64,000 bases of DNA from Rhodocyclales bacterium GT-UBC (GTDB lineage Bacteria > Pseudomonadota > Gammaproteobacteria > Burkholderiales > Rhodocyclaceae): NCBI GenBank assembly GCA_003583745.1, contig QXPY01000003.1, positions 356,052 through 420,051 of the forward strand. Reading direction: 5' to 3'. Below are positions 56,298 to 64,000 of the stretch, piece by piece. Position 1 is the first letter of the stretch, and every line of letters begins with the position of its first letter. A program made the position numbers and the translations under genes. The notes beneath the pieces were generated by a model. It searched no databases and had not been told where the DNA came from. It worked only from the letters and a program-made list of their open reading frames with translations.

Positions 56298-56825
56298 GTG
56301 GAAAATCGTCGAAATATATATCTGGTCGGCCTAATGGGGGCCGGGAAAACAACCGTGGGTCGCCAATTGGCGAAGCGCTTGGGGCGTGACTTTTTCGATT
56401 CTGATCACGAAATCGTTGCCAGGACTGGCGTGGCCATTCCAACGATATTTGAAATCGAAGGGGAGGATGGCTTTCGCCGTCGAGAGGTGCAGACCATCGC
56501 AGAGCTGACCCAGATGTCAAATATAGTCATGGCGACCGGTGGTGGGGCGGTTCTGAACCAGGAAACCCGCAAGCGTCTTCGTGAAACAGGTTGGGTTGTT
56601 TATCTCAATGTCCCTCCGCGCCTATTGTATGAGCGGACAAGGCATGACAAGAATCGACCGCTTTTGAGAGTTGAGGACCCGCTTTCCCGTCTTGAGGAAT
56701 TACATGCCGCACGCGATCCGCTCTACAAGGAAGTTGCGCATCTAACTGTAGAAGGCGCGCATCTGGTGGCTTCGGGAATTGTTCAATATCTATTGCGAGA
56801 GTTTAGTCGTATATGTCGAGCATGA
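56298..56825 (+). CDS. aroK: Shikimate kinase
   Basis: A 175-residue P-loop kinase phosphorylating shikimate at O-3. Walker A is [32 protein letters not shown] and ATGGGAVL are the shikimate-binding elements, and RPLL lies in the lid. The start is GTG 56298 with a weak ribosome site. It overlaps aroB by 13 bases, a usual pairing. Confidence 0.95.
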   Translation: MENRRNIYLVGLMGAGKTTVGRQLAKRLGRDFFDSDHEIVARTGVAIPTIFEIEGEDGFRRREVQTIAELTQMSNIVMATGGGAVLNQETRKRLRETGWVVYLNVPPRLLYERTRHDKNRPLLRVEDPLSRLEELHAARDPLYKEVAHLTVEGAHLVASGIVQYLLREFSRICRA

Positions 56826-57907
56826 TTCAGACCCTGCGGGTTGAGCTGGGAGAACGGGCATATCCAATTCATATTGGTAGCGGCCTGCTGTCCCGCCCTG
56901 ATTTGCTGAGTCCGCATTTCAAGCAGAAGAAAGCGGTGGTTGTAACAAATGAAACGGTAGGGCCGCTCTATCTGAACGCCTTGATCGATTCGCTGAGGCA
57001 AGCTGGCATTACCGCGATTTCCGTTGTGTTGCCGGATGGCGAGCAATTTAAAAACTGGGAAACCCTTAATCTAGTTTTTGATGCGCTGCTTAGTAATCAT
57101 TGTGAGCGCGGGACGATGCTGGTGGCGCTGGGCGGAGGCGTTGTCGGTGATATGGGTGGATTTGCCGCTGCTTGCTATCAGCGTGGCATGCCGTTTGCTC
57201 AAGTGCCGACTACCTTGCTTTCGCTGGTTGATTCGTCGGTCGGTGGCAAGACAGCTATCAATCATCCGCTTGGCAAAAACATGATTGGTGCTTTTTACCA
57301 GCCAAAGCTTGTCTTGGCAGATATTTCCACACTGAAAACCCTTCCTGCCCGAGAATTTAAGGCAGGGTTGGCTGAGGTAATCAAGTACGGGCTGATTCGT
57401 GATCCGGATTTCTTCGTCTGGCTCGAGGGAAATGTCGAGCGCTTGTTGGCTGGTGATGAAGATGCCTTGGCTTTTGCAGTGCATCGCTCTTGCCAGAACA
57501 AGGCGGAGGTTGTTGTCGCGGATGAGCGCGAGACAGGCGAGCGAGCACTGTTAAATCTTGGCCATACATTTGGCCACGCAATAGAGACAGGCTTGGGTTA
57601 TGGCGTCTGGCTTCACGGTGAAGCCGTGGCCGCGGGCACGCTAATCGCAGCCGAATTGTCGTGTCGTCTGGGGTGGCTTACGGCTGAAGATGTTGGGCGT
57701 ATCGAGGCAATATTCCTGCGTGCAGGATTGCCGGTACGCGGGCCAGCCATGGGGGCGACACGTTATATTGAGTTAATGCGCCACGATAAAAAAGTCATGG
57801 ACGGCAAGCTGCGCCTAGTCTTGCTTAATGCGATTGGCAAGGCGGTAGTTTCCGATGCCGCAGATGAAGCCCTGATTGCGGATGCAATCTGCGCCAGATG
57901 CACCTGA
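56813..57907 (+). CDS. aroB: 3-dehydroquinate synthase
   Basis: A 364-residue NAD- and metal-dependent enzyme of the shikimate pathway. [33 protein letters not shown] (NAD site, residues about 104-124), [17 protein letters not shown] and [11 protein letters not shown] (metal-ligand His) are present. The ATG at 56813 lies within aroK; a second ATG at 56822 is possible. A terminator lies downstream before gltB. Confidence 0.96.
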   Translation: MSSMIQTLRVELGERAYPIHIGSGLLSRPDLLSPHFKQKKAVVVTNETVGPLYLNALIDSLRQAGITAISVVLPDGEQFKNWETLNLVFDALLSNHCERGTMLVALGGGVVGDMGGFAAACYQRGMPFAQVPTTLLSLVDSSVGGKTAINHPLGKNMIGAFYQPKLVLADISTLKTLPAREFKAGLAEVIKYGLIRDPDFFVWLEGNVERLLAGDEDALAFAVHRSCQNKAEVVVADERETGERALLNLGHTFGHAIETGLGYGVWLHGEAVAAGTLIAAELSCRLGWLTAEDVGRIEAIFLRAGLPVRGPAMGATRYIELMRHDKKVMDGKLRLVLLNAIGKAVVSDAADEALIADAICARCT

Positions 57908-58010
57908 ACAGGGAAAATTTGCACCGTATCGAACTGGATTGGTGCGTCGCAGCATCTTGATTTGACAGGGGTTTGGCGGTATATTCCGAGGTCGCCCCGA
58001 AGTTTCGTAC

Positions 58011-58043
58011 AAGCCGGCCGTTTTTTCCGGGGGCCGGCTTTTT
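58011..58043 (+). terminator. Terminator between aroB and gltB
   Basis: AAGCCGGCC, a 12-base loop and GGCCGGCTT form a nine-pair stem followed by TTTCT. It lies about 100 bases after the aroB stop and 53 before gltB, so it could end aroB or act as an attenuator in a gltB leader. Confidence 0.72.
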
Positions 58044-58095
58044 CTACCATTGGTCCTTGATTTCATTGGCCTAGTTTTTTGAAGGAACTACTGTG

Positions 58096-61000
58096 ATGGA
58101 ACCGGCAGTACCTGAGCGGCAGGGTTTGTACGACCCCGCCAACGAGCACGACGCTTGCGGTGTGGGCTTTGTTGCCCATTTCAAAGGCCAGAAAAGTCAT
58201 AGCATCGTCGAGCAAGGTTTGTTGATCCTGAAGAATCTGGATCATCGCGGCGCCGTTGGTGCCGATCCTTTGCAGGGGGATGGTGCCGGTATTCTGATCC
58301 AGATCCCGGATCAGTTCTATCGCGAAGAGATGGCCAAGCAAGGCGTCGAATTGCCGCCTGTTGGCGAGTACGGCGTCGGCATGGTCTTCCTGCCGCAAGA
58401 AGCTGCTTCGCGTCATGCTTGTGTCGAAGAAATCGAACGCTCCGTCAAGGCTGAAGGCCAAGTCATCCTTGGCTGGCGCGAGGTGCCGGTAAATCGCGAT
58501 ATGCCCATGTCGCCGACCGTCAAGGCCAAAGAGCCGGTGATTCGCCAGATTTTCGTTGGGCGTGGTCCGGATGTGTTCGTGACCGATGCTCTGGAACGCA
58601 AGCTGTACATCATTCGTCGTCGTGCCGCCAACGCCATCAAGTCGTTGAAGCTCAAGCATGGCCAGGAATTTTATGTGCCGTCCTTCTCGGCTCGGACAGT
58701 CAACTACAAGGGGTTGCTGCTGGCGGATCAGGTTGGAGTTTACTACCTCGATCTCCAGGACAAGCGGACGACTTCGGCGCTGGCGCTGGTTCACCAGCGT
58801 TTCTCGACCAATACCTTCCCGACCTGGGATCTGGCGCACCCGTTCCGTTACATCGCCCACAATGGCGAAATCAACACCGTGCGCGGTAACGTCAACTGGT
58901 TCAAGGCCCGTGAACAGGCGATTTCTTCGCCCATCCTCGGTGATGACCTGAAGAAGGTCTGGCCGCTGCATTACCCCGGTCAATCCGATTCCGCCTCGTT
59001 CGATAATGCGCTCGAACTGCTCGTCATGGGCGGTGGTTACTCGTTGGCCCAGGCCGTCATGCTGATGATCCCGGAAGCCTGGGAAAAGCACACGACGATG
59101 GACGAAAACCGTCGTGCCTTCTACGAATACCATGCCGCGATGATGGAGCCGTGGGACGGCCCCGCCGCCGTGGCCTTCACCGATGGTCGCCAGATCGGCG
59201 CCACCCTTGACCGTAACGGTCTGCGTCCGGCCCGCTATCTGGTGACCGATGACGACCTCGTGGTCATGGCTTCCGAGTCCGGCGTGCTGCCGATCCCGGA
59301 AAAGAAGATCGTCAAGAAATGGCGTCTGCAGCCGGGCAAGATGTTCCTGATCGACATGGATCAAGGTCGCATCATCGACGACAAGGAACTCAAGGAATCT
59401 CTCGCCAAGGCCAAGCCCTACCGGGAATGGATCGAGAAAATCCGTATCAAGCTTGATGAAGTGCCGGCTCCGGCAGAACAATGCGACAAGGCAACCGCGT
59501 CTTTGCTCGATCGTCAACAGGCGTTCGGTTATACCCAGGAAGACATCAAGGTCATCCTGGAGCCGATGGTTCAGAACGGTGAAGAAGCGACCGGTTCGAT
59601 GGGTACCGACTCCGCCTTGCCGGTGTTGTCGAAGAAGAACAAGACGCTGTATGCCTACTTCAAGCAATTGTTCGCGCAGGTCACCAATCCGCCGATCGAC
59701 CCGATCCGTGAAGAATTGGTCATGTCGCTGGTGTCTTTCGTCGGTCCGAAGCCGAACCTGCTGAATACCGCCGATATCAACCCGCCGATCCGTCTGGAAG
59801 TCTCGCAGCCGGTTCTGACCAAGGGCGATATCGAGAAGCTGCGTCACATTGGCAAGTACACCTCCGGCAAATTCAGTTCCTTCGAACTCGATATCTGCTA
59901 TCCGGTGGCCTGGGGCAAGGCCGGCGTCGAAGCCCGTCTGGCTTCGCTGGCGGCTGATGCCGAAGATGCGGTTCGTTCCGGTGCCAACATCCTGATCGTT
60001 TCCGATCGCAAGCTCGATGGCGACCATGTCGCGATTCCGGCGTTGCTCGCTACCTCGGCCATTCACCAGCATCTGGTCAAGAAGGGGCTGCGGACCAGTA
60101 CCGGTCTTGTCGTCGAAACTGGCTCGGCGCGCGAAGTTCACCATTTCGCGTTGCTTGGTGGTTACGGTGCTGAGGCTGTGCATCCCTATCTCGCTCTCGA
60201 AACCATCGAAAGCCTGGCCAAGGGAGATGCCGAGAAGGCGGAGAAGTTCGTCAAGAACTTTGTCAAGGCAATCGGTAAAGGCTTGTGCAAGGTCATGTCG
60301 AAAATGGGCATCTCGACCTACATGTCTTACACCGGCGCTCAGATTTTCGAGGCAATTGGCCTGCAGAAGGAATTTGTCGAAAAGTACTTTACCGGTACCC
60401 CGTCGAACGTCGAAGGTATCGGTGTTTTCGAAGTGGCCGAAGAAGCCATTCGCCTGCATACCGAAGCCTTCTCCGCCGATCCGGTGCTGACCAACATGCT
60501 CGATGCCGGTGGCGAATACGCCTACCGTATTCGTGGTGAAGATCACACCTGGACGCCGGATTCGATCGCCAAGCTGCAGCACGCAACGCGTTCGGGCAAA
60601 ACCGAGACCTACAAGGAATACGCCGCCCTGATCAACGATCAGACCAAGCGGCACTTGACGCTGCGTGGCCTGTTCGAATTCAAGCAAGGTCCGGCCATTC
60701 CGCTGGAAGAAGTCGAACCGGCCAAGGAAATCGTCAAACGCTTCGCGACTGGCGCCATGTCCCTTGGCTCGATCTCAACCGAAGCCCACACCACGCTGGC
60801 CTTGGCGATGAACCGCATCGGCGGCAAGTCCAACACCGGCGAAGGCGGCGAGGATGCCAAGCGCTTCGCGCCGGTCAAGGCAGGGACCAAGCTGTCCGAA
60901 ATCATCGGTGCCGGTCGTATCGAGCGCGATATCGAGATGAAGGAAGGCGATTCGCTGCGTTCCGCCATCAAGCAGGTCGCTTCCGGTCGTTTCGGTGTCA

Positions 61001-62730
61001 CCACCGAATATCTGGTCAATGCCGACCAGATCCAGATCAAGATGGCGCAAGGGGCCAAGCCGGGTGAAGGCGGCCAGTTGCCGGGTCACAAGGTTTCCGA
61101 ATATATCGGTTTCCTGCGTCACTCGGTACCGGGCGTCGGCCTGATTTCACCGCCGCCGCACCACGACATTTACTCCATCGAAGACTTGGCGCAGCTGATT
61201 CATGATCTGAAGAACGCCAATTCGCGTGCTTCGATCTCGGTCAAGCTGGTCTCCGAAGTCGGTGTCGGTACGGTTGCTGCCGGTGTGGCCAAGGCCAAGG
61301 CCGACCACGTCGTGATCGCCGGCTTCGATGGCGGTACCGGTGCATCGCCGCAATCCTCGATCAAGCATGCCGGTACGCCGTGGGAACTCGGCCTGGCCGA
61401 AACCCAGCAGACCCTGGTGCTGAATCGCCTGCGTTCGCGTATCCGTGTTCAGGTCGATGGTCAGCTGAAGACCGGTCGCGACGTCGTCATTGGCGCACTG
61501 CTTGGCGCCGACGAGTTCGGTTTCGCCACGGCACCGCTGGTCGTCGAAGGCTGCATCATGATGCGCAAGTGCCATCTGAATACCTGCCCGGTCGGCGTCG
61601 CCACCCAGGATCCGGAACTGCGCAAGCGCTTTACCGGCCAGCCGGAGCACGTCGTGAATTACTTCTTCTTCGTTGCCGAAGAAGTCCGTGAAATCATGGC
61701 GCAACTGGGTATCCGCAAGTTCGACGACCTCGTCGGCCGTGCCGACCTGCTCGACATGCGTGCCGGTATCGAACACTGGAAGGCGAAGGGCCTCGATTTC
61801 TCGAAGATCTTCTTCCAGCCTGCCGTTCCGGCCGAAGTGCCGCGTCGCCATACCGAAGAGCAGGATCACGGTCTGGCCAAGGCGCTTGACCACAAGCTGA
61901 TCGAGCAAGCCAAGCCGGCTCTCGAAAAGGGGCAAAAGGTCCAGATCGAAACCTCGATCATCAACGTCAACCGCACCTGCGGCACGATGTTGTCGGGCGA
62001 GGTTGCCAAGCGTTATGGCAACACCGGCCTGCCGGATGACACCATCCACGTCAAGCTGACCGGCACCGCCGGCCAGGCCTTCGGTGCCTTCCTGGCCCGT
62101 GGCGTGACGCTCGAATTGACTGGCGAAGGCAATGACTACGTCGGCAAGGGCCTGTCGGGTGGTCGCATCATCATCAAGCCGAGTGCCGATTTCCGTGGCA
62201 ACACCCAGGAAAACATCATCGTCGGCAACACCGTCATGTACGGTGCGACCGATGGCGAGGCCTTCCTGGCCGGTGTCGGTGGCGAGCGCTTTGCGGTTCG
62301 TAATTCCGGTGCGACGGCTGTGGTCGAAGGTGTCGGTGATCACGGTTGTGAATACATGACCGGCGGTACCGTGGTCGTGCTCGGCATGACCGGTCGCAAT
62401 TTCGCCGCTGGTATGTCGGGTGGTATTGCCTACGTGCTGGACGAGGATGGCAGCTTCAAGCAGCGCGCCAACCTGGCCCAGGTGGCGCTCGAAAAAGTGC
62501 TGCCGGCCAGCCGCCATGCGGCAGGCGAGCCGCTGCACCGCGATCTGGCCGACGAAACCCAGCTCAAGGAACTGGTCACCCGTCACGCCGAATACACCGG
62601 CAGCGCAACCGCCAAGGCCATTCTCGCCGACTGGGATTCCTATCGCGAGAAGTTCGTCAAAGTCTATCCGCACGAATACAAGCGGGCGCTCACCGAGATG
62701 GCCGCTGCTGCACAGAAGGAGGCCGCATAA
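58096..62730 (+). CDS. gltB: Glutamate synthase (NADPH) large subunit
   Basis: A 1544-residue enzyme making two glutamates from glutamine and 2-oxoglutarate with GltD. A 20-residue propeptide precedes the catalytic N-terminal Cys21 ([10 protein letters not shown]) of the class II amidotransferase domain (to about 430). A central domain and the FMN-binding synthase domain (about 830-1200, with [14 protein letters not shown] and [10 protein letters not shown]) follow, then the 3Fe-4S cysteines in [13 protein letters not shown]. The C-terminal beta-helix domain has repeated glycine motifs. ATG 58096 is preferred to an adjacent GTG. Confidence 0.97.
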   Translation: MEPAVPERQGLYDPANEHDACGVGFVAHFKGQKSHSIVEQGLLILKNLDHRGAVGADPLQGDGAGILIQIPDQFYREEMAKQGVELPPVGEYGVGMVFLPQEAASRHACVEEIERSVKAEGQVILGWREVPVNRDMPMSPTVKAKEPVIRQIFVGRGPDVFVTDALERKLYIIRRRAANAIKSLKLKHGQEFYVPSFSARTVNYKGLLLADQVGVYYLDLQDKRTTSALALVHQRFSTNTFPTWDLAHPFRYIAHNGEINTVRGNVNWFKAREQAISSPILGDDLKKVWPLHYPGQSDSASFDNALELLVMGGGYSLAQAVMLMIPEAWEKHTTMDENRRAFYEYHAAMMEPWDGPAAVAFTDGRQIGATLDRNGLRPARYLVTDDDLVVMASESGVLPIPEKKIVKKWRLQPGKMFLIDMDQGRIIDDKELKESLAKAKPYREWIEKIRIKLDEVPAPAEQCDKATASLLDRQQAFGYTQEDIKVILEPMVQNGEEATGSMGTDSALPVLSKKNKTLYAYFKQLFAQVTNPPIDPIREELVMSLVSFVGPKPNLLNTADINPPIRLEVSQPVLTKGDIEKLRHIGKYTSGKFSSFELDICYPVAWGKAGVEARLASLAADAEDAVRSGANILIVSDRKLDGDHVAIPALLATSAIHQHLVKKGLRTSTGLVVETGSAREVHHFALLGGYGAEAVHPYLALETIESLAKGDAEKAEKFVKNFVKAIGKGLCKVMSKMGISTYMSYTGAQIFEAIGLQKEFVEKYFTGTPSNVEGIGVFEVAEEAIRLHTEAFSADPVLTNMLDAGGEYAYRIRGEDHTWTPDSIAKLQHATRSGKTETYKEYAALINDQTKRHLTLRGLFEFKQGPAIPLEEVEPAKEIVKRFATGAMSLGSISTEAHTTLALAMNRIGGKSNTGEGGEDAKRFAPVKAGTKLSEIIGAGRIERDIEMKEGDSLRSAIKQVASGRFGVTTEYLVNADQIQIKMAQGAKPGEGGQLPGHKVSEYIGFLRHSVPGVGLISPPPHHDIYSIEDLAQLIHDLKNANSRASISVKLVSEVGVGTVAAGVAKAKADHVVIAGFDGGTGASPQSSIKHAGTPWELGLAETQQTLVLNRLRSRIRVQVDGQLKTGRDVVIGALLGADEFGFATAPLVVEGCIMMRKCHLNTCPVGVATQDPELRKRFTGQPEHVVNYFFFVAEEVREIMAQLGIRKFDDLVGRADLLDMRAGIEHWKAKGLDFSKIFFQPAVPAEVPRRHTEEQDHGLAKALDHKLIEQAKPALEKGQKVQIETSIINVNRTCGTMLSGEVAKRYGNTGLPDDTIHVKLTGTAGQAFGAFLARGVTLELTGEGNDYVGKGLSGGRIIIKPSADFRGNTQENIIVGNTVMYGATDGEAFLAGVGGERFAVRNSGATAVVEGVGDHGCEYMTGGTVVVLGMTGRNFAAGMSGGIAYVLDEDGSFKQRANLAQVALEKVLPASRHAAGEPLHRDLADETQLKELVTRHAEYTGSATAKAILADWDSYREKFVKVYPHEYKRALTEMAAAAQKEAA

Positions 62731-64000
62731 TGGGCAAGCCGACTGGTTTCATGGAATTCGAGCGTCTCTCCGAGTCGTACGACCCGGTTGAGCAACGCCT
62801 GAAGCACTACAAGGAGTTCGTTCATACCCTGAACGACGAGGATGCCAAGACCCAGGGCGCACGCTGCATGGACTGCGGCATTCCGTTCTGCAACAACGGC
62901 TGCCCGGTAAACAACATCATTCCGGACTGGAATGACCTGGTTTACCGCGGCAACTGGAAGCAGGCGCTGGATGTGCTGCACTCCACCAACAACTTCCCCG
63001 ATTTCACCGGGCGCATCTGTCCGGCGCCGTGCGAAGCTGCCTGTACGCTGGGCATCAACGCCGCTCCGGTGGGCATCAAGTCGATCGAGCATTTCATCAT
63101 CGACAAGGGCTGGGAAATGGGTTGGGTCGTGCCGCAGCCGCCGAAGTCGAAGACCGGCAAGAAGGTTGCCGTGGTCGGCTCCGGCCCGGCCGGTCTGGCT
63201 GCTGCCCAGCAGCTGGCCAGGGTCGGTCATGCCGTGACGGTGTTCGAGAAGAGCGATCGCATCGGTGGCCTGCTGGGTTACGGGATCCCCGACTTCAAGC
63301 TGGAAAAGACGGTGATCGATCGCCGTGTGGCGCAGATGGAAGCCGAAGGTGTCACCTTCAAGACCAAGGTCGTGGTCGGCAACAAGGACGTACCGGCTGG
63401 CATCAACAACGATGCAACCAGTTTCGTTGCCGCCGACCAACTGGCCAAGGAATTCGATGCCGTGATTCTTGCTGCCGGTTCCGAAGTGCCGCGCGATCTG
63501 CCGGTGCCGGGCCGCGAGTTGAAGGGTATCTACGCTGCGCTGGAATTCCTCATTCCGCAGAACAAGGAAGTTCAGCAGGGCAAGGCCAACCCGATCAACG
63601 TCAAGGGCAAGCACGTCATCGTCATCGGCGGTGGTGATACCGGTTCCGACTGCGTTGGTACCTCCAATCGTCATGGCGCAGCTTCGGTCACCCAGTTCGA
63701 ATTGATGCCGATGCCGCCGGAACAGGAAAACAAGGCGCTGACCTGGCCGTACTGGCCGTACAAGCTGCGCACCTCCTCTTCGCACGATGAAGGTTGCAGC
63801 CGCGATTTCGCCGTCGCCACCAAGAAGTTCATCGACGATGGCAAGGGCAACGTCAAGGCGCTGCAAGCCGTTCGTGTCGAATGGAAGGACGGCAAGATGA
63901 GCGAAGTCGCCGGTTCGGAATTCGAATTGCCGTGCGACAACGCGTTCCTGGCCATGGGTTTCACCAACCCGGTCGGCGGCCTGCTGGAAGCCTTCGGCGT
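62730..64000 (+). CDS. gltD: Glutamate synthase (NADPH) small subunit (partial, runs off the window)
   Basis: The first 423 residues are present. N-terminal cysteines for two 4Fe-4S clusters are in [13 protein letters not shown] (Cys46, 49, 54, 58) and CPAPCEAAC (97, 101, 105). The FAD loop [11 protein letters not shown] is at about 150 and the NADPH loop GGGDTGSDC at about 295. The subunit passes electrons from NADPH to GltB. Its ATG shares a base with the gltB stop (TAATG) and AAGGAGG lies just upstream. About 50-70 residues are missing at the window edge. Confidence 0.96.
   Translation, partial: MGKPTGFMEFERLSESYDPVEQRLKHYKEFVHTLNDEDAKTQGARCMDCGIPFCNNGCPVNNIIPDWNDLVYRGNWKQALDVLHSTNNFPDFTGRICPAPCEAACTLGINAAPVGIKSIEHFIIDKGWEMGWVVPQPPKSKTGKKVAVVGSGPAGLAAAQQLARVGHAVTVFEKSDRIGGLLGYGIPDFKLEKTVIDRRVAQMEAEGVTFKTKVVVGNKDVPAGINNDATSFVAADQLAKEFDAVILAAGSEVPRDLPVPGRELKGIYAALEFLIPQNKEVQQGKANPINVKGKHVIVIGGGDTGSDCVGTSNRHGAASVTQFELMPMPPEQENKALTWPYWPYKLRTSSSHDEGCSRDFAVATKKFIDDGKGNVKALQAVRVEWKDGKMSEVAGSEFELPCDNAFLAMGFTNPVGGLLEAFG

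Noticed and set aside
57962..57985. TTGACA upstream of gltB as a promoter
   Set aside because: The -35 is perfect, but the only -10-like sequence (TATATT) is 12 bases away, too close, and the terminator at 58011 lies downstream.
58063..60687. An 874-codon open frame antisense to gltB
   Set aside because: It mirrors the codon structure of gltB, a near-certain gene, and has no domain signature, so it is a shadow frame of GC-rich DNA.
61147..62673. A 508-codon open frame antisense to the end of gltB
   Set aside because: Same reason: it lies entirely opposite a certain gene and resembles no protein family.

Overview
The window is about 64 kb of a Gram-negative betaproteobacterial chromosome, most likely of the order Rhodocyclales (Dechloromonas/Azonexus-like). 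This is an inference from gene order and sequence character, not from a database match. The supporting blocks are rsfS-rlmH-maf, dapF-DUF484-xerC, lptM-lysA-hslR, hslVU, and pilMNOPQ-aroK-aroB-gltBD. DNA is GC-rich and densely coding, and no stretch over about 300 bases lacks a gene. I saw no insertion sequence, integrase, CRISPR array, rRNA gene or phage block.

Layout. 1-1178: end of rsfS, rlmH and a Maf pyrophosphatase. 1200-6962 (minus): an Sfp-type phosphopantetheinyl transferase, a 1334-residue single-module NRPS-like membrane enzyme with the architecture of epsilon-poly-lysine synthetase, and a GT-B-like glycosyltransferase. 6995-13865: an enoyl-CoA hydratase, YdcF and LysE family proteins, acetoacetyl-CoA synthetase, an OafA-type acyltransferase and the U32 protein TrhP. 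13902-16243: RNase G and an orphan protein. 16414-25627 (minus): a tight, visibly more AT-rich eight-gene operon of sugar-modifying enzymes, glycosyltransferases, an SMR-like flippase and two large GT-C-like membrane proteins. It lies against two tRNA-Lys genes whose 3' ends point into it.

26169-32097 (minus): a methyl-cycle block of metF, tlyA, a small membrane protein, ahcY, an HD-GYP gene and metK. ahcY is preceded by an SAH riboswitch. The metK leader carries a candidate SAM-II-like aptamer. 32257-37205: two lipid A acyltransferases, a GNAT enzyme, dapF, a DUF484 gene, xerC and a 50-residue basic protein with its own strong promoter and terminator. 37278-42489: rlmI and a metal (probably zinc) uptake operon with an outer-membrane channel and a small Cys/His-rich exported protein. 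42535-51079: an internally duplicated STAS protein, hslVU, an AEC transporter, hslR-lysA-lptM, cyaY and PBP1A. 51238-64000: the pilMNOPQ type IV pilus assembly operon, aroK, aroB, gltB and the start of gltD.

Most of the window is housekeeping. The parts most likely to hold undescribed biology are the poly-amino-acid-synthetase-like enzyme with its activating transferase, the eight-gene glycan operon, the paired methyl-cycle riboswitches, and the small basic protein at 37053.
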